A stretch of DNA of 10,330 nucleotides from Clostridia bacterium. Lineage in GTDB: Bacteria; Bacillota; Clostridia; Oscillospirales; CAG-272. Of the stretch, positions 1 through 6,475 are shown one piece after another. Under the pieces are notes generated by a model that saw only the letters and a list, made by a program, of their open reading frames with translations, was not told the DNA's origin and ran no database searches. A program made the position numbers and the translations under genes. The stretch spans positions 1 to 10,330 of the forward strand of contig CAAFLY010000255.1 of assembly GCA_900763885.1 (NCBI GenBank), read 5' to 3'. The number at the start of each line of letters is the position of its first letter. Position 1 is the stretch's first letter.

Positions 1-3
1 ATA

Positions 4-12
4 TGGTATAAT
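4..12 (+). promoter_or_regulatory. Extended -10 promoter of the anchored foldase gene
   Basis: TATAAT at 7-12 is a perfect sigma-A -10 box, and TG at 4-5 one base before it makes an extended -10. The -35 region lies outside the window. Transcription would begin near 18-20. This rules out the GTG at 20 as a useful start and supports translation from the ATG at 74, giving a leader of about 55 bases. Confidence 0.7.
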
Positions 13-52
13 AGATACAGTGTGCCTCCTCTATTGTGGGGAGGATCCATCG

Positions 53-59
53 AAAGGAG
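53..59 (+). promoter_or_regulatory. Ribosome binding site of the anchored foldase gene
   Basis: AAAGGAG at 53-59 precedes the ATG at 74 by 14 bases. This is longer than the usual 6-9, but no other ATG, GTG or TTG in the frame lies between them. The next start would fall inside the membrane anchor or beyond. The long spacing may mean weak initiation. Confidence 0.5.
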
Positions 60-73
60 CAATCGATTTTCCC

Positions 74-1531
74 ATGAACGAAAAAGCACAGGTTTCCGCG
101 GATCCGAAGAAGACCCGGCGGAACACAATTCTCATCATTGTCGCCGTGGTCGTCGTCGCCGCCGTGGTCATCGGTCTGGCGATCTACGCGAACACCTCGC
201 CCTCGAATTCGTCGCTGAAAAAGACCGTCGCGCTGTCCAGCGAGCATTACGAGGTCAACGGCGCGATGATGACCTACTTCTTCTACAGCAGCTATCAGTC
301 CTACGCCGGATTTCTGTCCACGTACTACGGACTGGACACCTCGAAATCCCTGAAAACGCAGAATTACTCCGATGAGGCGACCTGGTTCGACTACATGGCG
401 GCGATGTCCGCGAATTACGTGAAGGAGATCCTCTCCCTCTGTGAAGCCGCAAATGCCGCCGGTATGACCGTGGACGCGGACGATCAGGCCTCCATTGACG
501 CAAGCGTCGCCGCGCTGGCACAAAACGCGCAGGCGGAGGGGTATACGCTCCAGACCTTCCTGATGACGGCGTTCGGCGGCAATGTGGAGGAGTCGGATGT
601 GCGCGACTGCCTGCGGCTGACCGCCCTCGCCGCCAAGTATTCCGCCAAATTCCAGGGCGGGCTGTCCTACACCACGGCGGATTATGAGGCGTACTACGAG
701 GAAAACAAGAACACCTACGACGGCGTGGATCTCATCACCTACACGATCAAGCAGAACGATCTGATCGAGAAGGACGCGGACGGCAATCCGGTGGGCGGTG
801 TATCCGACGCGGCGTCCAGGGCGGAGGAAGCGGCAGCCACCATCGCGTCTGCGACAACCGCTGAGGACTTCACCGCCGCCATCGCCGCCTATGCCACGGA
901 GTATCTCGGCTATACCCCCGCAGACGCGGAATCGCTTGCCGCGCGCTGCAGCGTCACCCATCTGACCGCCACCGCCGGAAACGCCGCCAGCGAATGGGCG
1001 TTCTCCGCTCAGCCGGGCGATACCACGATCATCACCGAAAGCGGCGGCACGTCCTATTCCGTCTACTTCCTCGTGCGGGGCGCGTACCGGGACGAGACCC
1101 CGACCAGAACCGTGCGCCACATCCTCATCGGCACCGACGCCTATGACGACGCGAAGGCTACGGCGGACGAGGTGTATAAGACGTGGGAGGACGCCGGGTT
1201 CGCGCTCGATACCTTTGATACGCTCGTCACCAAGTACAGCACCGATACCGGCTCCGTGACGACCGGCGGACTGTATGAAAACGTAGCGCCCGGCGAGATG
1301 ATCACGGAATTCAACGACTGGCTCTTTGATCCGGCGCGGAAGCCCGGCGATCACGGCATTGTCGAGACCCCCTACGGCTACCACATCATGTATTACGTCG
1401 GCGAGGGCGAACCGAATTGGGTCTGCGACGCCGATGAAGCCCTGCGCAACAACGCGTACACGGCGATGCTGGAGGAAAACGCCGGCTCGATCCAGATGAA
1501 CGCGGACGTGATCTATTCGATCAACGCGTAA
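74..1531 (+). CDS. Membrane-anchored PpiC-type peptidylprolyl isomerase (PrsA/SurA-like foldase)
   Basis: This 485-residue protein should speed cis-trans isomerisation of prolyl bonds and assist folding of exported proteins on the outer face of the membrane. Residues 1-18 are charged and carry KK and RR. Residues 19-38 are one very hydrophobic helix rich in Ile and Val. No lipobox cysteine follows it, so this is an uncleaved anchor rather than the lipid anchor of classical PrsA. Residues 40-340 form an Ala- and Tyr-rich SurA/PrsA-like chaperone region. The parvulin domain covers about 345-443, with VRHILIG (His348), a GGLYENVAPGEM segment in place of the usual GGxLG, and GYHIMYY near its end. 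The GTG at 20 is rejected because it sits at the predicted transcription start. The gene appears monocistronic or first of its unit. The family is secure from the motifs; the client proteins are unknown. Confidence 0.85.
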   Translation: MNEKAQVSADPKKTRRNTILIIVAVVVVAAVVIGLAIYANTSPSNSSLKKTVALSSEHYEVNGAMMTYFFYSSYQSYAGFLSTYYGLDTSKSLKTQNYSDEATWFDYMAAMSANYVKEILSLCEAANAAGMTVDADDQASIDASVAALAQNAQAEGYTLQTFLMTAFGGNVEESDVRDCLRLTALAAKYSAKFQGGLSYTTADYEAYYEENKNTYDGVDLITYTIKQNDLIEKDADGNPVGGVSDAASRAEEAAATIASATTAEDFTAAIAAYATEYLGYTPADAESLAARCSVTHLTATAGNAASEWAFSAQPGDTTIITESGGTSYSVYFLVRGAYRDETPTRTVRHILIGTDAYDDAKATADEVYKTWEDAGFALDTFDTLVTKYSTDTGSVTTGGLYENVAPGEMITEFNDWLFDPARKPGDHGIVETPYGYHIMYYVGEGEPNWVCDADEALRNNAYTAMLEENAGSIQMNADVIYSINA

Positions 1532-1557
1532 GGACGGCGGGGGCGGCAGGGAGACAT

Positions 1558-1583
1558 CGCGGAGGATGGATCCGCGGAGGATG
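1558..1583 (+). repeat. Short direct repeat in the gap after the foldase gene
   Basis: CGCGGAGGATG occurs at 1558-1568 and again at 1573-1583, a 15-base period. The segment GCGGA..TCCGC between them can also form a small 5-bp stem. No T-tract follows, so it is not a convincing terminator. The 195-base gap (1532-1726) otherwise holds only the weak promoter listed next and the ribosome binding site of the following gene. Confidence 0.5.
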
Positions 1584-1594
1584 AGCCATCGCGC

Positions 1595-1623
1595 TTCCGG
1601 AACCAGTGCCGCTTACCTACAAT
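1595..1623 (+). promoter_or_regulatory. Weak candidate promoter for the GH28-like gene
   Basis: TACAAT at 1618-1623 lies 17 bases after TTCCGG at 1595-1600. The -10 is good but the -35 shares only its leading TT with TTGACA. The overlapping TATAGT at 1623-1628 is an alternative -10. This is an AT-rich island in a GC-rich gap about 100 bases before the ATG at 1727. It would give the gene transcription independent of the upstream foldase. Confidence 0.35.
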
Positions 1624-1726
1624 ATAGTATAGCGCGGAGGGCCGCACGATCCATTTTATCTCTACCTCATGGCGGATGCAGAGCAATGGAGAGGCGGCTT
1701 TTCGTGTTTCAGACAGGGAGAAAACC

Positions 1727-2944
1727 ATGAAGCATACGATCTGCAATGTCCGCGACTGCGGCGCTGTCGGCGATGGTCTGTCCAACGACGCACCGGCACT
1801 CCAGGCGGCACTCGATTCCGGCGCGGCGACGGTGTATGTTCCCGCGGGCGAATACCGCGTCGGCGACACACTGCGCGTCCATTCCGATACGCATATCCTC
1901 TGTGACGGCAGGGCGCGCCTCTTTCTCTGCGAAAAAAAGCCGAAGCGGCGCGGCGATTTCCTCCTCACAAACGCCGATCCGACCGCCGGCAACCGGAATA
2001 TCACCGTGACGGGCGGGATCTGGGACGGCAATTACGACGGGAAGAACAACAACAAGCCCGCCGATCTCTTCGCCCCCGACGCGTGGTCCGGCTCCACGCT
2101 CAATTTCGTCGGCGTGACGGGACTGACGCTTGAGGATCTCGATATGCGCAACTCCACCGTGTACTATATCCGCATGGCGCGCCTGTCCCGCTTCACGATC
2201 CGGAACATCCGCTTCTCCGCGGAAAGACAGGCGTTCAATCAGGACGGACTCCATTTCGGCGGTCACGTGTACGACGGGCTGATCGAGAACATCACCGCCT
2301 CTCCCGGACAGACCAACGACGACCTCATTGCCCTGAACGCGGACGATTCCATGGCGCGGCTGGAGAATTTCGATCTCTGCCGCGGTCCGATCGAGGATGT
2401 GGTGATCCGCAATGTCGCCGCCGAGGATTGCTACACGGCGTTTCGGCTCCTCAGCGTGACCTCCCCCATCCGCCGCGTCACCATCGAGAACGTCTATGCC
2501 GGGTGCCGCCACTACGCCGTCAACATCGACGGGGCGCGCTATTGTAGGACCCCGCTTGTGACGGAGGCGGAATATCCGCGCGGCGCGGGCCTCCTCTCGG
2601 ACGTCACGATCCGGAATATGCACGTGTGGACAACGATGGAATCCGGGGAGCGGGCGATGATCGTGTGCGAATCGATCCCGAAAAACGTCCGCTTCGACGG
2701 CTTCACGCGCCATCCGGAACGGGAGAGGGTCCCGCAAAAGCCGTCCGTGGCGATCCGCAATCTGACGGACACCGTCGTGAGCTGCCGGACGGATACGGGG
2801 ATCGAGACGGCGACGCTCCGGGAAAAAACGGACACCTTTGTGAAAAACGGCTCCATCCGGTCGCTCTGGCTCGATTCCGCGGCGGAGGATACCACCACGC
2901 CGGAGCGGAGGGACACGGAAAACAAATGCTTTGAAAGGGTATAG
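1727..2944 (+). CDS. GH28 / pectate-lyase-superfamily right-handed beta-helix protein, cytoplasmic
   Basis: The 405-residue protein starts with CGAVGDGLSNDAPALQAALD (residues 11-30), the signature opening of the Pectate_lyase_3/GH28 beta-helix fold. It continues with repeated short strand motifs such as ITVTGGIWDG, LTLEDLDMRN, FTIRNIRFS, VVIRNVAAED, VTIENVYAG and VTIRNMHVW, one per helix coil. NQDGLHFGG (171-179) and NDDLIALNADD (197-207) resemble the catalytic NTD and GDD segments of polygalacturonases, with Asp173, Asp198 and Asp199 as candidate acids. The family suggests hydrolysis of uronic-acid or other oligosaccharides, but the substrate cannot be read from the sequence. There is no signal peptide, so it probably acts on imported oligosaccharides. 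The ATG at 1727 is chosen because GGGAG at 1716-1720 sits six bases upstream; the longer frame from 1676 has no such site. The gene is followed after 11 bases by a membrane protein gene, probably co-transcribed. Confidence 0.8.
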   Translation: MKHTICNVRDCGAVGDGLSNDAPALQAALDSGAATVYVPAGEYRVGDTLRVHSDTHILCDGRARLFLCEKKPKRRGDFLLTNADPTAGNRNITVTGGIWDGNYDGKNNNKPADLFAPDAWSGSTLNFVGVTGLTLEDLDMRNSTVYYIRMARLSRFTIRNIRFSAERQAFNQDGLHFGGHVYDGLIENITASPGQTNDDLIALNADDSMARLENFDLCRGPIEDVVIRNVAAEDCYTAFRLLSVTSPIRRVTIENVYAGCRHYAVNIDGARYCRTPLVTEAEYPRGAGLLSDVTIRNMHVWTTMESGERAMIVCESIPKNVRFDGFTRHPERERVPQKPSVAIRNLTDTVVSCRTDTGIETATLREKTDTFVKNGSIRSLWLDSAAEDTTTPERRDTENKCFERV

Positions 2945-2955
2945 CTACCTCGCCT

Positions 2956-3417
2956 ATGTCAACATTTACCAAATATCTGATCGTATGCGGCATGTCCATG
3001 GTCCCGGTGATCGAGCTGCGCGGCGCGGTGCCGTATGGTGTGACCGCCGGACTGCCGCTGCTGCCGGTACTGCTCACGGCGATTCTCGGCAATATGGTCC
3101 CGGTGCCGTTTATTCTGCTCTTCATCCGCAAAATCCTCGCCTGGATGAAAACGCGCGAGGGATTCTGCAGACGGCTCGCGGAGAAGCTGGAGGCGCGCGC
3201 TCTGTCCAAAAGCGACGTGCTGGAAAAATACGCCGCGTTCGGTCTCTTTGTGCTTGTGGCGATCCCTCTGCCGGGGACCGGCGCGTGGACGGGCTCTCTG
3301 GTCGCCGCCGTATTCCAGCTGAAGTGGAAGCACGCGATTCCCTCGATCTTCGCCGGAGTGGTCGCCGCCGGGATCATCATGTCGATCGTATCCTACGGGG
3401 TAAAGGCGCTGTTCTGA
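2956..3417 (+). CDS. Small multidrug-export-type membrane protein (COG2426 / Sm_multidrug_ex family)
   Basis: This 153-residue protein is almost entirely hydrophobic, with about four membrane segments. Near the N-terminus PVIELRGAVPYG (residues 17-28) is the family hallmark. In the second half PLPGTGAWTG matches the second conserved loop, which resembles the re-entrant loops of DedA-like proteins. Family members are annotated as putative small multidrug exporters, but I know of little direct functional evidence, so export of drugs should be treated as a label only. A charged cytoplasmic segment with KTREGFCRRLAEKLEARALSKSD separates the two halves. The start is placed at 2956 because the 12 residues before GMSMVPVIELRG complete the first helix. 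The only Shine-Dalgarno-like sequence, GAAAGGG at about 2933-2939, is rather distant, and translation may depend on coupling to the upstream GH28-like gene, which ends 11 bases earlier. Confidence 0.8.
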   Translation: MSTFTKYLIVCGMSMVPVIELRGAVPYGVTAGLPLLPVLLTAILGNMVPVPFILLFIRKILAWMKTREGFCRRLAEKLEARALSKSDVLEKYAAFGLFVLVAIPLPGTGAWTGSLVAAVFQLKWKHAIPSIFAGVVAAGIIMSIVSYGVKALF

Positions 3418-3446
3418 GGCGGGAAAAAACGAAAACAGAAAGAAAA

Positions 3447-3483
3447 AATACCGGGAGGGTCTTTTGGGGACCTTCCCGGTATT
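3447..3483 (-). terminator. Bidirectional intrinsic terminator between convergent genes
   Basis: A 15-bp stem (3447-3461 with 3469-3483, one G-T pair) surrounds a 7-base loop. On the minus strand it is followed by TATTTTTTCTTTC, an excellent U-tract, and it begins three bases after the stop of the parvulin gene at 3487. On the plus strand the tail is only ATTGTATTAC, so termination of the upstream membrane-protein unit would be weaker but is likely shared. Confidence 0.9.
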
Positions 3484-3486
3484 GTA

Positions 3487-4233
3487 TTACAGCTTGTCGA
3501 CGGGATAGAGGAGCTTGAGCTGGTTGATTTTGCTCTGGTACGCCGCCTGCTGCTTTTCGCCGAGAAGCGCTTCCTTCAGCTCCTCGTGAATGTCGGCGTA
3601 TTGGACGTCGCCGCCCTCCTCCTTCTTGTTCAGCCGGATGATGTGGTAGCCGAACTGCGTCTTGACCGGACCGGCGGTCTGACCCGGCTCCATCGCGGCG
3701 CACGCGTTCTCGAATTCGGGGACCATCTGCCCGGAGGTGAAGTCGCCCAGCTCGCCGCCCTGCTTGCCGGACGGACAGGTGCTGAACCGGCGCGCGGCGT
3801 CCTCGAAGGAAAGCTCGCCCGCGTTGATCTGACCGAGCAGCTCGTTCGCCTTGTCCTCGGAATCGACGAGGATGTGGCTGGCGTTGTAGCTTGTGCCGGA
3901 GACGAATTTGTCCTTGTTGTCCTCGTAGTACTTCCGGATCTCATCCTCGGTCACGCGCACTCTCTCGACGGCCTTCTGCACCGCGTAGCTTGTGAGCATT
4001 TCCTCCTTGATCGCCTGAAGCTGTTCCTTGAACGCCGGCTCTCTCTCGTAGAGATTGCGCTGCGCGTCCAGCAGAAAGAGCCGCTTGTTGATGAGCTGCT
4101 CCAGAACCATCGCTCTGCCCTGCGGCGTATTGTAATTCTGCCCCCGCTGGCCCATTCTGGCAATTTCCCGGCTGACGTCCGCTTCCGTGATCGGTTTTCC
4201 GCCGACGGACGCGACGATTTTATCTTCACCCAT
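3487..4233 (-). CDS. Cytoplasmic PpiC-type peptidylprolyl isomerase (parvulin)
   Basis: The 248-residue protein has an N-terminal SurA-like helical part (residues 1-110, including KPITEADVSREIARMG and TPQGRAMVLEQLINKRLFLLDAQ). A complete parvulin domain follows at about 115-202. Key positions are His120 in ASHILVDSE, Asp164 in GGELGDFTSGQMVPEFENA, and His197 in FGYHIIRLN, matching the two histidines and the acidic residue of bacterial parvulins. A lysine- and glutamine-rich helical tail ends it. There is no signal peptide or membrane segment, so it should work in the cytosol as a chaperone-like isomerase, unlike the anchored foldase at the left end of the window. The ATG at 4231-4233 is preceded by AAAAGGAG at 4242-4249 at good spacing. 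The gene has its own strong promoter and a terminator directly after its stop, so it is monocistronic. Confidence 0.9.
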   Translation of the reverse strand: MGEDKIVASVGGKPITEADVSREIARMGQRGQNYNTPQGRAMVLEQLINKRLFLLDAQRNLYEREPAFKEQLQAIKEEMLTSYAVQKAVERVRVTEDEIRKYYEDNKDKFVSGTSYNASHILVDSEDKANELLGQINAGELSFEDAARRFSTCPSGKQGGELGDFTSGQMVPEFENACAAMEPGQTAGPVKTQFGYHIIRLNKKEEGGDVQYADIHEELKEALLGEKQQAAYQSKINQLKLLYPVDKL

Positions 4234-4268
4234 GGTGGTATCTCCTTTTGTGCAATAGATGTATGCCT

Positions 4269-4297
4269 ATTGTACCAGAGTTTGCGCGGATTTGCAA
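4269..4297 (-). promoter_or_regulatory. Strong sigma-A promoter of the cytoplasmic parvulin gene
   Basis: Read on the minus strand, TTGCAA (4292-4297) is followed by a 17-base spacer and TACAAT (4269-4274). TG lies one base before the -10, giving both a good -35 and an extended -10. Transcription would begin near 4262, about 29 bases before the ATG at 4233. Confidence 0.8.
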
Positions 4298-4298
4298 G

Positions 4299-4392
4299 GG
4301 GGTTTGGGAAAAAACAGAGCGACGGGGTGCATTTGCTTATGGGGAGGACGGAGCTGGGGAGATTTTTCTGGAAAAAAGCTGCCCCAAACCCC
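4299..4392. repeat. Distant inverted repeat flanking an A/T-rich imperfect hairpin
   Basis: GGGGTTTGGG at 4299-4308 is exactly complementary to CCCAAACCCC at 4383-4392. Inside, close to the right arm, AGATTTTTCTGGAAAAAAGCT is an imperfect palindrome flanked by GGGG and CCCC. The block fills the gap between the terminator of the sigma/anti-sigma unit and the parvulin promoter, with no gene in it. Its role is unknown. It could add a second terminator or be a protein-binding site. Confidence 0.45.
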
Positions 4393-4412
4393 ATCAAACC
4401 CTCTGTCCTTGG

Positions 4413-4450
4413 ATAAAAACGGATATGGCCTTGCGGCTCCATGGCATATC
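4413..4450 (-). terminator. Intrinsic terminator of the sigma/anti-sigma unit
   Basis: On the minus strand GATATG pairs with CATATC (4445-4450 with 4422-4427), extended by two C-G pairs after a one-base bulge. The sequence then runs into CGTTTTTATCC, a five-T tract. It lies about 33 bases after the stop of the anti-sigma gene. The stem is shorter than at the other terminators here, so read-through is possible. Confidence 0.6.
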
Positions 4451-4483
4451 GGCACGACGGCGGGCTCAGCGCGCAGCTCTGCC

Positions 4484-5821
4484 TCATTCTCCCGTCTCCG
4501 GGGCGGGCGCGGTGTTCTCCCACAGCGTCGTGTCCGTTTCGCCGCAGCGCACGAGGATCCGGCGGATCTCCTCCGGACTGTACGGCTCGTCGAACGTCAC
4601 GCGTATCCGGAGTGCCGCGCCGCCCGTGTATTCCGCGTCCTCATAGACGTAGGCGATGCTGGAATGTGCGTAGCGGAGCGTGCCGTGTGTGGTCTCATAG
4701 AGAAGCACGGCGATATGGTCCCGGATCGACAGCCGCGCCGCCTGCCCCTCGTCGGTGTGGAGATATGCCTCGCGCCGGGATTTCGTGTCCGGATACGTTT
4801 CGCGCATCTCCTCCGGGTAGAGCCACGGCTCGAGGAAATACCGAAACCGCTCGAGGGTGCGGAACGTGTAGCCGTTGTACGTCACGGTGTCCGGCTCGTT
4901 ACTATCCGTGGAGGTGTCGGCGAGCAGAAGCTCCATTGACAGTGGCGTCATTTCGCACCGCACGAGGATGTAGTCGCTGCCGTCCACGGTAAAGGGAAGA
5001 TTTTCGCACAGGCGCGTCACGGGCAGTCCCTCCTCCGGCAGCGCGGCAAGATCAAAGGCGACCTCCACCCGGTCACAATACGGCGCCGATACCGCAAACC
5101 GGAGATTGTCGGGCTCCCCCGGCACCGTCTCGTCCGTGATCGTGCACAGACCCTCGATGGCGAGCGTGTAGGTCCCGCCCGACGGGAACGATACCGGGAG
5201 GCGCAGCTCCACGTCGCGTTGTCCCTCCGTCAGCGCGCACAGCACATCCCCGGCAAGGGCCGCTTTTGTGAAATCCGTCGTGACCCGGCGATAGAGGACG
5301 GCGCCGTCCGCGTCTGTGACCGAGAGGGAGGCGCACGCCAGAATGTCCCCGGCAAAGGGCGTATCCCGGTGGAGACGGACGTACAGGAGGGATTGCTCCC
5401 AGTCGCGCACCAGCTTTTCCACCGTCACCGTCACCGTATCGCTCGCTCCGGCGGCGTCGATCGTTTCGGCATACGGATCCACGAGGAGCTCCTCCTTCGT
5501 GAACACGGCTTTCACCGCCTCCACCACCGTCGTAACCGCGCTCCGCACCGTATGCTGCACGGTCGGACTGACGGCATACGTGGTGATCCCGGCGGCGGCG
5601 ATCAGGACACAGGCGGCGACCGGCGCGACAAAACGGGACGGACGGACCCTCCGGCGCGATCCCACGGCGGGATCCAGAGCGGCGTGCACCCGGCGGCGTA
5701 TCCGCTCCTCTACACCCTCCGGCAGAGGATCATCGCCATGCTCCTCTGAAAATACGGCGGCACACGCGTCCAGAAGGGGGCTTTTCTCCCATGGACCTTC
5801 CCCGCGGCGATGGACCTTCAT
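4484..5821 (-). CDS. Probable membrane anti-sigma factor with unrecognised extracellular domain
   Basis: The 445-residue protein has a charged cytoplasmic part (residues 1-63), one membrane helix at about 64-84 (FVAPVAACVLIAAAGITTYAV), and a long extracellular part (85-445) rich in Thr, Val and Asp with alternating strand patterns. Its ATG overlaps the stop of the sigma factor gene as ATGA, so the two are translationally coupled and probably made in fixed ratio. This position and topology are typical of anti-sigma factors of Clostridia, in which the short N-terminal tail holds the sigma factor and the outer part senses the envelope. I see no HxxxCxxC zinc motif, so it is not a ZAS-type anti-sigma. 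The layout resembles DUF4179-type proteins, but I cannot confirm membership. The C-terminal part (TFRTLERFRYFLEPW and onward) is not recognised. The anti-sigma role is inferred from context. Confidence 0.7.
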   Translation of the reverse strand: MKVHRRGEGPWEKSPLLDACAAVFSEEHGDDPLPEGVEERIRRRVHAALDPAVGSRRRVRPSRFVAPVAACVLIAAAGITTYAVSPTVQHTVRSAVTTVVEAVKAVFTKEELLVDPYAETIDAAGASDTVTVTVEKLVRDWEQSLLYVRLHRDTPFAGDILACASLSVTDADGAVLYRRVTTDFTKAALAGDVLCALTEGQRDVELRLPVSFPSGGTYTLAIEGLCTITDETVPGEPDNLRFAVSAPYCDRVEVAFDLAALPEEGLPVTRLCENLPFTVDGSDYILVRCEMTPLSMELLLADTSTDSNEPDTVTYNGYTFRTLERFRYFLEPWLYPEEMRETYPDTKSRREAYLHTDEGQAARLSIRDHIAVLLYETTHGTLRYAHSSIAYVYEDAEYTGGAALRIRVTFDEPYSPEEIRRILVRCGETDTTLWENTAPAPETGE

Positions 5822-6345
5822 AACACATTCTCCTTTCCGTAGCGTTCGATGAGGATATTCCGCATCGTTTTGCGGATCCGGTACAGGCGGTTTTCAATAT
5901 CCTTCGGCTTTTTTCCATAGGCGCGCGCAATCTCGGCGACGGTTTCTTCCTTATAATATTTGCGCAGAAAGACGTCCCGATCCTCCCGCGGCAGGGCACG
6001 GATGCAGTCCGCAAGCATATCCGCGTCGGCGTGGGCGAGGACCGATCCCTCCGGGGACGTATCGGCGGCGATCCACTCGTCCGCGTCCTCCGGCAGGGGG
6101 AGACTGATCCCGTACCGCCGTTTGATATGCGCCCTGCGGTTGAGGGCGAGATGGCGCGCGATCGTACCGAGCAGGGCGCGCGTACCCGCGTCGGAGCATT
6201 CGTACCGCTCCGTCCTCCAGTACGCGACAAAGGTATCGGCGGCGACCTCCTCCGCGTCTCTGTCGTGACCCGCGCCGAGAATGGCGGAAACAATGGCGTA
6301 CACGTACCGCATATACCGGGTCATCACCTCGTCAATGGATTCCAT
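5818..6345 (-). CDS. ECF-like sigma-70 family RNA polymerase sigma factor
   Basis: The 175-residue protein has a sigma region 2 at about 5-75, with VYAIVSAIL, DAEEVAADTFVAYWR as region 2.2, and TRALLGTIARHLALNRRAH leading through region 2.4. A short acidic linker follows at 85-108. Region 4 is at 112-165, with ALPREDRDVFLRKYY and the helix-turn-helix TVAEIARAYGKKPKDIENRL. It lacks regions 1 and 3, as ECF sigma factors do. It should redirect RNA polymerase to a small regulon, probably in response to an envelope signal passed by the downstream membrane protein. The ATG at 6343-6345 is chosen because GGGAGGAG lies four to five bases before it and because family members begin just before region 2. 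The frame does extend upstream to 6399, but without a binding site. The stop shares ATGA with the next gene. Confidence 0.88.
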   Translation of the reverse strand: MESIDEVMTRYMRYVYAIVSAILGAGHDRDAEEVAADTFVAYWRTERYECSDAGTRALLGTIARHLALNRRAHIKRRYGISLPLPEDADEWIAADTSPEGSVLAHADADMLADCIRALPREDRDVFLRKYYKEETVAEIARAYGKKPKDIENRLYRIRKTMRNILIERYGKENVL

Positions 6346-6418
6346 AGCTCCTCCCGTCTGTCCCGGATCCCATGGAAAAGGGACCCGCATCCCTGTCACC
6401 TGTCCTAAGCAGCGGCGG

Positions 6419-6453
6419 CACGCGAATCCCTAAGGATGTGCTCCATTTTTTTT
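6419..6453 (-). promoter_or_regulatory. Candidate ECF-type autoregulated promoter with A-tract upstream element
   Basis: Read on the minus strand, an A8 tract (6446-6453) sits next to GGAGC (6440-6444), followed by a 17-base spacer and CGTG (6419-6422). This resembles the GGAAC / CGTC plan of many ECF promoters with an UP-like A-tract. A second A9 tract lies at 6464-6472. Transcription would begin near 6411, leaving about a 65-base leader before the sigma gene. I found no good sigma-A promoter in this gap. The match is short and could be chance. Confidence 0.3.
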
Positions 6454-6475
6454 GAAATCGGCGTTTTTTTTTGCG

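Noticed and set aside
25..44. Hairpin CCTCC/GGAGG in the leader of the first gene as a riboswitch or attenuator
   Set aside because: Five base pairs in a leader of about 55 bases is too small for a known riboswitch, and there is no terminator partner.
20..73. N-terminal extension of the anchored foldase from GTG at 20
   Set aside because: The GTG is at the predicted transcription start and the added residues contain charged and cysteine positions that would disrupt the anchor's usual N-terminal layout.
1536..1590. Terminator after the anchored foldase gene
   Set aside because: Only 5-bp stems are visible and no T-tract follows.
1709..2737. A 342-codon minus-strand open frame opposite the GH28-like gene
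   Set aside because: The plus-strand product shows beta-helix repeats and family motifs, whereas this frame gives Arg/His/Asp-rich sequence without a start signal.
3586..4416. A 276-codon plus-strand open frame opposite the cytoplasmic parvulin
   Set aside because: Complement of a well supported gene with promoter, ribosome site and terminator. The Leu/Val/Asp-rich translation is a typical antisense shadow.
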